A stretch of DNA of 12,708 nt. It comes from Adhaeribacter sp. (GTDB lineage: Bacteria > Bacteroidota > Bacteroidia > Cytophagales > Hymenobacteraceae). The stretch is taken from the NCBI GenBank assembly GCA_028288395.1, contig JAQBNV010000342.1, positions 1-12,708 on the forward strand, written 5' to 3'. The notes below the pieces were generated by a model, which saw only the letters and a list, made by a program, of their open reading frames with translations, ran no database searches and was not told the DNA's origin. This document shows, one piece after another, positions 1-8,073 of this stretch (the stretch's first letter is position 1; each line of letters opens with the position of its first letter). Position numbers and translations under genes: made by a program.

Positions 1-1817
1 TTTATCACGCCAATTACCTTTCCTTTCTTCTTAAGGCCATCCGCTAACCATTCATCCCATATTATTTCTTTACCCAAAGCTCTTTCGGGGGTACCAAATC
101 CTAAATCTTTTACGGCTGTTTCGTTCAGGATAAAAGCCTGCTGCTCGTCGGTGGCAATATTTTTGGAAAAAGGTCGGCCCGCTACTACTTCCATCTTCAG
201 CGCAGCGATATAATCATAATCGACAGTAAACATACTGATGCCCGTCTGAGATTTATGGCCAGGGAGTTCGATGCCGTCGCCGGCTACCAGGCCGCCCGGA
301 TCGCCGTAGGAAGCGCTAACCGCCAGAATAGCCGGATTACGCAGCAATTCGGTTTTAAAAGGTTCGTAGCCACTTTTTGCTTTTTCGCCGGGCAAGCCTA
401 TGACAGCAGGCACCGACATCACCAGTGTCTGTTCCTTATTAAAGCCTAAATTTTTCTGTTGGAGGAAATTTAGCTGCCGGTATACCATAGTGGTAGCTGC
501 CATCAAAACCACCGAAATTACAAACTGGGCAATCACCAAGCCTTGCCGCAACGCCGACAAACGGTAGCCGCCGGAAGCAGATGTACTTTTTAACACCGCA
601 ATGGGCCGAAAAGCAGATAAAAAGAACGCTGGATACAAACCCGCCAGCAAGCCCACCGGCAGGCTCGCCAGCAACAGTCCTAAACCCAGCATTAATTCTG
701 ACCGGTAATCCAGGCTAAGCGACTCGCCGGATAATTGATTAAAGTAAGGCAACGTAAATGCTACGATGGGAATGGCCAAGGCAAAAGCAATTAACGTTAA
801 GAGCATGGATTCGCCCAGAAACTGCCGGATGAGTTGGCTGCGATAGGCGCCTATTACTTTGCGCACCCCTACTTCGCGGGCCCGTTTTAAGGAGCGGGCC
901 GTAGCCAGGTTCATGAAATTAAAGCAAGCAATAACCAGAATAAAAACCGCAATAACCGCAAAAGCATACACGTAATTAATATTCCCCCGTTCCGGCTGGT
1001 CAAATTCCAGGTGCGAGGAGCGCAGATAAATATCTTTTAACGGTTGCAAATGCAGGGTATACACTACCCCGTCTTTTTTGGTGATAGGGGCGATATTTTT
1101 TTGGATGTAATGGTCCAGTTTTGCTTCAAACGCCCGGGGCTCGCTGCCTTCTTTCAGCAACAGGTAGGTATAAAATTGCTGCCAGTTCCAACTGTTAATC
1201 CGTTCGCCAAAGGTTTGTTTATCTATAACGGCCAGAAAATGCAGTTTTAAATGAGTAGGATTAACTGGCGCAGCCAGTACGCCCGAAATCTTTGTTTTAT
1301 TCTTGTTTATCGTAATCACCTGGCCGATAGGATCTGTCCGGCCAAAGTACTTCTGCGCCATTGCTACGGATATAATAACCGAACCGGGGTCTTTTAAGGC
1401 CGTTTGAGAATCGCCGGCGCGAAGCGGCAAATCCAAAATCTGTAAGATGACAGCGTCAGCCAGAAAAAACTTATCCTCGTAAAATTTATTCTGCCCATAT
1501 TCAACCAGCATATTGGGGGCCAGGAACAGGCGGAAAGCCTGCTCTACTTCCGGAAAATCTTTATTTAAAGCGGGGGTTAAAGCGGGGGCGGTTACGCTGT
1601 ACCAACTCTCCCGGTCTTCATGGCTCGATTGGCTTATCAGGCGGTAAGTGCGATCGTGGTGCGGATGGTGGATGTCGTAGCGGAGCGACGTGCGTACGTA
1701 CAGAAAAATGAGCAGGCAGCAGGCTGTACCTATTGCCAGCCCGGCAATATTCAGAAAAGAATATAATTTGTGTCGGACTAAATTCCGGAGAGCAAGTTTA
1801 AGATAGTGGGCCAGCAT
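1..1817 (-). CDS. MacB/FtsX-type ABC transporter permease (partial, C-terminus beyond the left edge)
   Basis: Reading the minus strand from the ATG at 1815-1817 gives an uninterrupted frame of about 605 codons that leaves the window at position 1. The protein begins MLAHYLKLALRNLVRHKLYS, followed by a first membrane segment at about residues 18-41. A large extracytoplasmic MacB-PCD-like region comes next, then the FtsX core with the Bacteroidota signature NFMNLATARSLKRAREVGVR and the following helices (plus-strand positions about 550-950). A second periplasmic unit is cut by the window edge. The two full-length relatives next door have 788 and 809 residues, so about 200 C-terminal residues, including the last FtsX block, are missing here. 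It is the third permease in line, 107 bases after the preceding gene, and should work in the inner membrane with the ATPase at 6863-7552. Substrate unknown. Family call is strong; the pairing with this ATPase is inferred from the operon. Confidence 0.9.
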   Translation of the reverse strand, partial: MLAHYLKLALRNLVRHKLYSFLNIAGLAIGTACCLLIFLYVRTSLRYDIHHPHHDRTYRLISQSSHEDRESWYSVTAPALTPALNKDFPEVEQAFRLFLAPNMLVEYGQNKFYEDKFFLADAVILQILDLPLRAGDSQTALKDPGSVIISVAMAQKYFGRTDPIGQVITINKNKTKISGVLAAPVNPTHLKLHFLAVIDKQTFGERINSWNWQQFYTYLLLKEGSEPRAFEAKLDHYIQKNIAPITKKDGVVYTLHLQPLKDIYLRSSHLEFDQPERGNINYVYAFAVIAVFILVIACFNFMNLATARSLKRAREVGVRKVIGAYRSQLIRQFLGESMLLTLIAFALAIPIVAFTLPYFNQLSGESLSLDYRSELMLGLGLLLASLPVGLLAGLYPAFFLSAFRPIAVLKSTSASGGYRLSALRQGLVIAQFVISVVLMAATTMVYRQLNFLQQKNLGFNKEQTLVMSVPAVIGLPGEKAKSGYEPFKTELLRNPAILAVSASYGDPGGLVAGDGIELPGHKSQTGISMFTVDYDYIAALKMEVVAGRPFSKNIATDEQQAFILNETAVKDLGFGTPERALGKEIIWDEWLADGLKKKGKVIGVI

Positions 1818-1924
1818 AATATTTTAAATAAAGGTTGCTCAAATCAGTTAGGAACAGGATGTTCATATTGGCTATTTTTTACCTGCTAAAGAGGTATTGA
1901 ATCCGCAGCCTGCCGTTTCTGACC

Positions 1925-4354
1925 TTACTCACTCCGCAAGGATTTAACCGGATTAGCTACCGCCGCCCGTACCGCCTGGAAACTGACCGTAAACAAGGCA
2001 ATCAAAACCCCCAAACCGCCAGCCAGCGCAAATATTCCCCAACCTAAATCGATGCGATAAGCAAAATCCTGGAGCCAGTGGTGCATGGCGTACCAGGCCA
2101 GCGGAAAGGCAATAACAGCCGCCATCAAAACCAGCTTCAGGAAATCTTTGGAGAGCATGACTACAATGCTCTGGATACTGGCCCCCAACACCTTCCGGAT
2201 GCCAATTTCTTTGGTGCGTTGCTCGGCGGCAAAAGTGGCCAGCCCGAATAAACCCAGACAACCAATAATTATAGCCAGGGCTGCACCCAACAGAAAAATA
2301 GTTTCCCGGATTTTATCTTCGCGGTAAAACAAATCCCACTGGCTGTCCAGGAAATGGTATTCGAATAAATGGTCCTGGTCAATAGTATGCAGCACCGCTT
2401 CCATTTGTTTGATGGTCTCGCTCAGGTTGGCGGCATTAACCCGGGCCGTGAAATAATCAATATTATGAATTGGATTTTTCTGATAAGCCAGCACCATGGG
2501 CGCCAGCGGTTCGCGCAACGACTGAAAGTTGAAATCCTTTACAATACCAATAACCCGGAGCCTGATAGGCTTTTCTACGGGATAAAAGCTACCCGTAAAA
2601 TTGGTGGACGGAATCTGGATCATTTGTTCCGACGGCTCGGTGATGCCCAGTTCCCGCGCTGCCGTTTGGTTCAGCAAAACCGCTGACGAATCGGCCAGAC
2701 TGCCGGCTCTAAAGTTCCGGCCTTTTAGCAGTTGTATTTCGTAGGTTGGCAAAAAGCGGTCGTCCACGCCTAAATAAAACATTTCGTGGGCCGAGGTGGG
2801 CGCAGTGTTGCCGGGGGTCACTTTAACTTTAGGCAAATTTTTCCATTCGCCGGGCACCCGCGAACTCACCGTTACCCCTTTTATCTGCGGAATTTTAGCG
2901 AATTCATTTTTAATCGTTTCGGCCCCCTGCCGCACCTTACCGCTGTTAATATCTACCACCAGCAACTGGCTTTTGGTAAAGCCCAGGTCTTTGGTACTCA
3001 CATATTTTATTTGCCGGTAAACCACCAGCGTAGCCACTATCATTACAATCGTAACCGAGAACTGCAACACCACCAGAAACTGCCGCAGCGAAATACTTTC
3101 CTGCCCAACCGGAATTTTATTTTTAAATAATACCAGGGGCTTTAACCGCGACTGAAACAAGGCCGGATACATCCCGGATAAGCCGCCCACTAAAAGCATA
3201 ATAAAAGCCATACCCAGCCAAATCCGGTAATCGGTGGTTAACCCCAGGTTCAATTTTTTCTCGGTGAAAGCATTAAAATACGGCAGCAAGAGTTTAACCA
3301 GCGCCAAAGCAAATACCAGGGAGATAAAAGTGGTTAAGAAGGCTTCAGCCATAAACTGACCGGCCAGGTTTTTGCGTGAAGCACCAATCATTTTGCGTAC
3401 GCCAATTTCTTTCGCCCGCTTGGAGAACAGCGCGGTGGTTAAATTCATGTAGTTAATGCAGGCCAGCAGCAGCACAAACAAGGCAATCAGCGAAAAAACG
3501 TAGATGTAGGTCAGGCTACCGGTTTTGCCCAAAGTGCCTTCTATGCCGTCGGAGTTAAAATGGACTTCTTTTAAAGGTTGTAAAGTTAAATGGCGCTTAT
3601 CTTTGTTTTCGGGGCTGCGGTTAGCTGCCACCAACTGGTTTAATTTGGCAGTAACCGCCTTTGGATTGGCCTTTCCATCTAATAATAAATAGGTATAAAA
3701 ATCATTCGAGTCCCAGTCCTTGCTAAAACTTTCGTTTACAATGGTGGCTTCGGAGCACAGCAGGTTGAAGGAAAACTGCGAATTGACCGGGAAATTCTTC
3801 AGAACGCCGGTTACCAGAAAAGGCGTCGGGTCGCTGTCGATTTTTACGCTTTTGCCCAGCGCGTGGGTGGTACCGAATAATTTCAGGGCAGTTTCTTCGG
3901 TAATTACCATGGTATGCGGCGCCTGTAAAGCGGTCTGCCGATTTCCCTGCCGCATTTCGAAATCAAATATTTGCAGGAAGCCGGGGCTGCTGATCCAGAA
4001 ATCTTCGTAAAAAATTTTGGCGCTGTTGGGCGGTGAAATATTAACGCGGCCCAAAGCCACCAGCCGGACCGCATTTTTTACTTCGGGTAAACTGGCCTGG
4101 GCGCCAGCCGAAACCTGGTAACCGGCGCCGGCCAGTTTCGTTTCTTTGCCTTCGGGCGTGGTGCGGTGCTCTACCAGTCGGTAAATATTACCGGCTTGCT
4201 GGTGAAAGCGGTCGAACGTGACTTCATCAAAAATATAGAGGGCAATCAGCAGAAAACTGGTTAACCCAATGGTGAGTCCCACTACATTTATAAAAGAAAA
4301 TATTTTATTTCTCCGGATGTGGCGCCAAGCCGTTTTAATATGATTTTTAAGCAT
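1925..4354 (-). CDS. MacB/FtsX-type ABC transporter permease, 809 residues
   Basis: Complete permease with the duplicated architecture usual in Bacteroidota: membrane segment 1 (about residues 20-42), periplasmic MacB-PCD-like domain, FtsX block (about 285-415, with NYMNLTTALFSKRAKEIGVR and a GMYPAL turn), a further membrane segment (about 425-455), a second periplasmic domain, and a C-terminal FtsX block carrying EQRTKEIGIRKVLGAS. It ends in AVANPVKSLRSE. Such permeases usually couple cytoplasmic ATP hydrolysis to movement of a substrate in or beyond the periplasm rather than forming an ordinary channel. The start at 4354 directly precedes the canonical MLKNHIKTAWRHIRRNK amino terminus, so it is well placed. 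It lies 33 bases after the previous permease and shares its C-terminal motif, so the two are tandem paralogues. The substrate could be a lipoprotein, peptide, lipid or drug; nothing here decides it. Confidence 0.95.
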   Translation of the reverse strand: MLKNHIKTAWRHIRRNKIFSFINVVGLTIGLTSFLLIALYIFDEVTFDRFHQQAGNIYRLVEHRTTPEGKETKLAGAGYQVSAGAQASLPEVKNAVRLVALGRVNISPPNSAKIFYEDFWISSPGFLQIFDFEMRQGNRQTALQAPHTMVITEETALKLFGTTHALGKSVKIDSDPTPFLVTGVLKNFPVNSQFSFNLLCSEATIVNESFSKDWDSNDFYTYLLLDGKANPKAVTAKLNQLVAANRSPENKDKRHLTLQPLKEVHFNSDGIEGTLGKTGSLTYIYVFSLIALFVLLLACINYMNLTTALFSKRAKEIGVRKMIGASRKNLAGQFMAEAFLTTFISLVFALALVKLLLPYFNAFTEKKLNLGLTTDYRIWLGMAFIMLLVGGLSGMYPALFQSRLKPLVLFKNKIPVGQESISLRQFLVVLQFSVTIVMIVATLVVYRQIKYVSTKDLGFTKSQLLVVDINSGKVRQGAETIKNEFAKIPQIKGVTVSSRVPGEWKNLPKVKVTPGNTAPTSAHEMFYLGVDDRFLPTYEIQLLKGRNFRAGSLADSSAVLLNQTAARELGITEPSEQMIQIPSTNFTGSFYPVEKPIRLRVIGIVKDFNFQSLREPLAPMVLAYQKNPIHNIDYFTARVNAANLSETIKQMEAVLHTIDQDHLFEYHFLDSQWDLFYREDKIRETIFLLGAALAIIIGCLGLFGLATFAAEQRTKEIGIRKVLGASIQSIVVMLSKDFLKLVLMAAVIAFPLAWYAMHHWLQDFAYRIDLGWGIFALAGGLGVLIALFTVSFQAVRAAVANPVKSLRSE

Positions 4355-4387
4355 GGTAGTGGTTTTAACAGCATTAAAAATTAATAT

Positions 4388-6754
4388 TTATTCCGTCCGT
4401 AAACTCTTAACCGGGTTGGCTACCGCGGCTTTTATGGCCTGTAAACTAATTGTGAGTAAAGCGATTAAAAGCGCTAAGACGCCTGCTAAAACAAATACCC
4501 ACCAGCCCATCTCAACCCGATAAGCAAAATCTTGGAGCCAGCGGTGCAGGCCGTACCAGGCCAGCGGCCAGGCTAGAATATTAGCTACCAGTACCAGCGC
4601 CACAAAATCTTTCGAAAGCAAGCCTACAATATCAAAAACAGAAGCCCCTAAAACTTTGCGAACACCAATTTCTTTGGTGCGCTGTTCGGCCATGAAAGCT
4701 GATAAACCATATAACCCCAAGCAGGAAATAAAAATGGCCCATAGCGCAAACACATTAAAAATATTGCCCATGCGTTGCTCGCTCTGGTAAAGCTTGGCAA
4801 TATCCTCGTCGAGAAAGTTATAAGTAAATGGAAAGGTTGGATTTAGGGTCTGGCTTATATTTTTTAAGGCCTGGATGGCACTTTCGATATTTCCGGGCGT
4901 GGTGCGTACTACTACCGTTCCGCCCTGCCTGTTAAAGCGTAAAATCAGGGGTTCAATCGCATGTTGCATGGGTTTAAAGTTAAAGTCCTGCACCACCCCG
5001 ATAATAGTACCTTTCACGTTATTTAATGCAAGCGATTTTCCTACTGCTGTGGCTGCCTCCATCCCCATGATGCGCAAAGCAGTTTCGTTTACGATGTAAT
5101 TGGCCGTGTCCGATTTTAAGACATTCGAAAAGCTCCGGCCACGCAACAGCTTCATATTAAAGACCGAAATAAAATTTTCGTCTACTGCCATATCCGGGAA
5201 AACCGGTTGGGCTTGCGGATCTTTTCCTTCCCAATATACATTTATAGAACCGGTAATGAGGTTGGTAGGTAAATCAGATACAATGGTAAACGCACTGGTA
5301 AGTGGGTCTTGGCTTAATGTGGTTTTAAGGGCTTGTTGTTTAGGCCATAGCTCGCCAGTAATGGGGGTATAAACCAGGTTTTCTTTATCAAAACCTAAAT
5401 GTTTGTTCTGGATATAGTATAGTTGCTGGTATACCACGGCCGTGCCAACCAGCAGTATAATAGATACTACAAACTGCGTTATCACTAAAGTATTGCGGAA
5501 AAGAACATTACCGGCCCCTACCTTTACTTGCCCTTTTAAAACATCTATTGGCAGAAAACCGGATAAAAATAAAGCCGGATAGCTACCGGAAAGCAGGCCG
5601 GTTACCAGCGCAATACCCAGCAGACCAACCAAGAATTTTACATCCCAGAAATTTATAGCTAGGTATTTACCCGTTAGGTTATTAAATGCCGGCAGTAACG
5701 TTACGACTAGAATAATTGCCAGCAACAGGGCCAATATTGAAACAACAGTAGATTCGCCTAAAAATTGCCAGATAAGCTGGTCGCGTCGTGCACCAATCAC
5801 TTTACGCAAACCCACTTCTTTGGCCCGGCGGGCCGATCGGGCCGTGGTCAGATTCATGAAGTTGATACAAGCTACGGCCAGCATAAAGAGTGCTACTACT
5901 AAAAATATTTGCACGTACTGGATGCTGCCACTGCCAGGAACATCGCGCAATAAATTATTAGAATGCAAATGAATGCGGCTTACTGGTTGTAACTGGAAAG
6001 TTACCTGCATCTTATCTAAATGCTGTTTAAAAATGCGGGTTACCTGCTTATTTAGCTTTTGTAAGGCTGCATCAGAAGAAACCGTGTTTTCGTGGAGTTG
6101 CACATAAGTGTAAAAGTTAAAGTTACCCCAGCGGTTTTCTTCTAAATCCTGGTTGCTCCGGGCTATAAAAGCGAGGGGCAGGATAAAATCAAATTGCAAA
6201 TGCGAATTGGCTGGAACGTTAGCTAAGATGCCGGTTATTGTAAAATCATCCTGGTTGTCTTTGCGGATGATCTGGCCTAGGGCCTCTGTTTTACCAAAGT
6301 ATTTCTCGGCCATTGCTTCAGTAATTAATATACCATCTGGACGGTGCAGCGCCGTTTTAGGATTTCCTTGCAGGAGCGGAAATGAAAATAATTCCAGAAA
6401 GCTGGCATCTGCAAAAAACACGTGCTTTTCTTCAAATTTTCGCGTACCTACACTAAATAAATTGGTAGAACTAATTAGCCGGACTGTATTTACTGCCTCG
6501 GGCAGTTGGGCTTTTAGTGCCGCCGCCATGGGCGCGGTACTCACCGCTGCTTTAATATCCGGCGTCGTGCAAGTAATACGATACAAGTTATCTGCCTGGG
6601 CGTGAAAGCGGTCATAGCTTAGCTCGTCCTGCACCCACAGCAGGATAAGAATGCTACAAGCCATGCCAATCGCTAAGCCAAAAATATTAATGGCCGAAAG
6701 AGCCTTGTGGCGCCACAGGTTGCGAAGGGCGATTTTAAAATAATTCTGAAACAT
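4388..6754 (-). CDS. MacB/FtsX-type ABC transporter permease, 788 residues
   Basis: The first permease of the operon. The open frame begins at an ATG at 6811, but the family's usual amino terminus (MFQNYFKIALRNLWRHKALS) starts at the ATG at 6752-6754, and the 19 residues before it are Gly/Pro/Ser-rich and unlike the family. I therefore place the start at 6754. Visible parts are membrane segment 1 (about residues 18-41), a periplasmic MacB-PCD-like domain, an FtsX block with NFMNLTTARSARRAKEVGLR, a second periplasmic domain, and a last FtsX block with EQRTKEIGVRKVLGAS, ending AVANPVKSLRTE. Both halves look intact. It follows the ATPase gene after 108 bases and is followed after 33 bases by a paralogue. 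Codon choice resembles that of its neighbours. Function is inner-membrane export or extraction driven by the ATPase; substrate not determinable. Confidence 0.94.
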   Translation of the reverse strand: MFQNYFKIALRNLWRHKALSAINIFGLAIGMACSILILLWVQDELSYDRFHAQADNLYRITCTTPDIKAAVSTAPMAAALKAQLPEAVNTVRLISSTNLFSVGTRKFEEKHVFFADASFLELFSFPLLQGNPKTALHRPDGILITEAMAEKYFGKTEALGQIIRKDNQDDFTITGILANVPANSHLQFDFILPLAFIARSNQDLEENRWGNFNFYTYVQLHENTVSSDAALQKLNKQVTRIFKQHLDKMQVTFQLQPVSRIHLHSNNLLRDVPGSGSIQYVQIFLVVALFMLAVACINFMNLTTARSARRAKEVGLRKVIGARRDQLIWQFLGESTVVSILALLLAIILVVTLLPAFNNLTGKYLAINFWDVKFLVGLLGIALVTGLLSGSYPALFLSGFLPIDVLKGQVKVGAGNVLFRNTLVITQFVVSIILLVGTAVVYQQLYYIQNKHLGFDKENLVYTPITGELWPKQQALKTTLSQDPLTSAFTIVSDLPTNLITGSINVYWEGKDPQAQPVFPDMAVDENFISVFNMKLLRGRSFSNVLKSDTANYIVNETALRIMGMEAATAVGKSLALNNVKGTIIGVVQDFNFKPMQHAIEPLILRFNRQGGTVVVRTTPGNIESAIQALKNISQTLNPTFPFTYNFLDEDIAKLYQSEQRMGNIFNVFALWAIFISCLGLYGLSAFMAEQRTKEIGVRKVLGASVFDIVGLLSKDFVALVLVANILAWPLAWYGLHRWLQDFAYRVEMGWWVFVLAGVLALLIALLTISLQAIKAAVANPVKSLRTE

Positions 6755-6832
6755 AAAAGCAGGCAATAAAGATCCGGGGAAGCGCCACCCGGTGCCTCCT
6801 GAACTAAACAAACAAGTACACAGATATGATTT

Positions 6833-6850
6833 TCAGGATTTTTAACCTGA
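6833..6850. promoter_or_regulatory. Dyad TCAGG-N8-CCTGA in the ATPase-permease gap
   Basis: Five-base arms TCAGG and CCTGA are separated by eight A/T-rich bases. The arms and spacer length are the same as in the core of the perfect dyad at 11047-11068. It lies 12 bases downstream (in operon sense) of the ATPase stop codon and about 80 bases before the first permease. It could be a protein-binding site or a small RNA hairpin (AACCTGA can also pair with TCAGGATT if one A bulges). Function inferred only. Confidence 0.3.
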
Positions 6851-6862
6851 TTGAATATTTAC

Positions 6863-7552
6863 CTAAACTGAAAACTGCTCGCGCACATTTTCCATCACCA
6901 CTTCTCCGTCGAGCAGCCGGATAATGCGGTGCGCATAACGGGCATCGTGCTCGGAGTGCGTTACCATAATTACCGTGGTACCGGCTTCGTTCAGCTCCGT
7001 CAAAAGTTCCATTACTTCGTTACCGTTAGTCGAGTCGAGGTTACCGGTAGGCTCATCGGCCAGGATTAGCTTGGGGTTGTTTATTACCGCCCTAGCTACG
7101 GCTACCCGCTGCTGCTGCCCACCCGACAACTGTTGCGGGAAGTGGTTGCGGCGATGCATGATCTGCATTTTCTCCAGTACTTTTTCTACCTTTTCTTTTC
7201 GCTCGGCAGAACTTACACCTAAATAAATCAAAGGCAGCTCCACGTTTTCGAACACGGTCAGTTCATCAATCAGGTTAAAACTCTGGAACACGAAGCCAAT
7301 ATTCTTTTTGCGCAGATCGGCCCGGTTGCGCTCATTAAACTTGCTGATTTCAGTACCAATAAATTTAAAACTGCCGCCATCCGGCTCATCAAGCAAACCC
7401 AAAATATTCAGCAACGTAGATTTGCCACAACCCGAGGGCCCCATAATGGCCACAAATTCGCCTTCGTTTACCTCAATGGATACTTTATTCAGCGCTTTGG
7501 TCTCCACTTCTTCGGTCCGGTAAACCTTTTCCAGATTTTCTATTTTAATCAT
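6863..7552 (-). CDS. ABC transporter ATP-binding protein, MacB/LolD type, 229 residues
   Basis: Cytoplasmic ATPase that powers the adjacent permeases. All nucleotide-binding motifs are intact: Walker A GPSGCGKS (residues 38-45), Q-loop glutamine 90, signature LSGGQQQR (142-149), Walker B LILADE (162-167) with the catalytic glutamate, D-loop NLD (171-173), and H-loop histidine 199. Length and motif wording match the MacB/LolD/FtsE group, which pairs with FtsX-type permeases. The frame could start at 7585, but those extra 11 residues (MLTANKLTAKT) are encoded by the inverted-repeat DNA of the neighbouring element, whereas MIKIENLEKVYRT is the family's normal beginning, so I use the ATG at 7550-7552. 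Only three bases separate this start codon from the repeat edge, so the gene's original upstream DNA has apparently been replaced by the element. How it is now transcribed is an open question. Confidence 0.95.
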   Translation of the reverse strand: MIKIENLEKVYRTEEVETKALNKVSIEVNEGEFVAIMGPSGCGKSTLLNILGLLDEPDGGSFKFIGTEISKFNERNRADLRKKNIGFVFQSFNLIDELTVFENVELPLIYLGVSSAERKEKVEKVLEKMQIMHRRNHFPQQLSGGQQQRVAVARAVINNPKLILADEPTGNLDSTNGNEVMELLTELNEAGTTVIMVTHSEHDARYAHRIIRLLDGEVVMENVREQFSV

Positions 7553-7555
7553 TGT

Positions 7556-7601
7556 TTTAGCGGTTAGCTTGTTAGCGGTTAGCAATTAGTTATTAGCTTG
7601 T
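7556..7601. repeat. Left TTAGC-rich inverted-repeat arm
   Basis: Repeated TTAGC units (TTAGCGG, TTAGCTTG, TTAGCGG, TTAGCAA, TTAGCTTG with spacers). The outer 21 bases pair with 8053-8073. It begins three bases upstream of the ATPase start codon. Confidence 0.75.
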
Positions 7602-7655
7602 GTTATCTTGTATAAGAATCTGTTGGGTGATATTTTTACTATCTTATTTTTGACA

Positions 7656-8015
7656 ATGAAAGACTTTAAAGATCTAGTAATATGGCAGCGTAGCCATCAG
7701 TATACATTAAACATCTATAAACTTTCAGCGGATTTTCCGGCGGAAGAACGTTATGGTTTAACCAGTCAAATCCGGCGGTCTGCATCATCTATTCCTACCA
7801 ATATTGCCGAAGGTTGTGGCCGGCAAACCGATGCGGATTTTGCCCGCTTTTTAATTATTTCTATGGGTTCTGCCTCCGAACTGGAATATCAATTAATTTT
7901 AGCTAAGGACTTAAATTATGTTTCCCTCTCCTCCTATAATTTATTAAATTCAGAAATAATCGAAATAAAAAAAATGCTAAATGCCTTCATCCAAAAATTA
8001 ACCAGAAAAATTTAG
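7656..8015 (+). CDS. Four-helix-bundle protein (S23 / 23S rRNA intervening-sequence protein family), 119 residues
   Basis: Small helical protein of the S23 family, first known from open frames within intervening sequences of 23S rRNA genes and related in fold to the Avd accessory protein of diversity-generating retroelements. The family hallmark is clear: an amino-terminal F-x-D-L-x-I-W-Q-R segment (residues 4-12) and the conserved R40-R-S-A-S-S-I-P-T-N-I-A-E-G53 core, followed by two further predicted helices with a lysine-rich end. I chose the ATG at 7656 because MKDFKDLVIWQ is the family's normal beginning; an upstream ATG at 7608 adds 16 hydrophobic residues that do not fit. It is the only plus-strand gene in an otherwise minus-strand operon and lies inside inverted repeats. 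Members are thought to bind nucleic acid or act as scaffolds, but the role outside rRNA genes is unknown. Family call is strong, function uncertain. Confidence 0.92.
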   Translation: MKDFKDLVIWQRSHQYTLNIYKLSADFPAEERYGLTSQIRRSASSIPTNIAEGCGRQTDADFARFLIISMGSASELEYQLILAKDLNYVSLSSYNLLNSEIIEIKKMLNAFIQKLTRKI

Positions 8016-8036
8016 CAATCTGTTTATTTTTATAAA

Positions 8037-8073
8037 AGCTAATCGCTAACAAGCTAACAAGCTAATCGCTAAA
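8037..8073. repeat. Right GCTAA-rich inverted-repeat arm
   Basis: GCTAATC-GCTAACAA-GCTAACAA-GCTAATC-GCTAAA units, about 37 bases. The outer 21 bases are the inverted partner of 7556-7576. The arm runs over the stop codon (8062-8064) and the last few codons of the hlyD-like gene. Confidence 0.75.

Larger units (their letters stand above)
7556..8073. mobile_element. 518-bp element with 21-bp inverted ends carrying an S23 gene
   Basis: The left end (7556-7576) read on plus and the right end (8053-8073) read on minus agree at 20 of 21 bases, both beginning TTTAGCGRTTAGCTTG. Inside each end the same TTAGC/GCTAA units recur in degenerate form (left to about 7601, right from about 8037). The only gene inside is the plus-strand four-helix-bundle protein, opposite to the surrounding operon. 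No transposase and no clear target-site duplication is visible. I read it as a small non-autonomous or S23-borne insertion. The other possibility is a locally expanded repeat flanking an old gene. Confidence 0.55.

Noticed and set aside
1880..1896. TACCT-N7-AGGTA dyad upstream of the last permease as another operator copy
   Set aside because: The arms are short and the orientation is opposite to the hlyD-promoter dyad with the same spacer, so chance is a sufficient explanation.
6755..6811. Upstream ATG at 6811 as the start of the first permease
   Set aside because: The 19 extra residues are unlike the family, and a canonical MacB-type amino terminus begins at 6754.
7553..7585. Upstream ATG at 7585 as the ATPase start
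   Set aside because: The extra codons lie in the TTAGC repeat, and the family's normal amino terminus begins at 7552.
7623..7652. Bacteroidota-type promoter (TTG, 19 bases, TATTTTTG) for the S23 gene
   Set aside because: The match is good, but the -7 box ends only three bases before the chosen ATG, so transcription would start at or after the start codon. Kept only as a remark.
7656..8015. Avd protein of a diversity-generating retroelement
   Set aside because: Same fold family, but no reverse transcriptase, template repeat or variable repeat is visible in the window.
7556..8073. 23S rRNA intervening sequence
   Set aside because: The flanking DNA is protein-coding (hlyD and ATPase), and no rRNA sequence is present.
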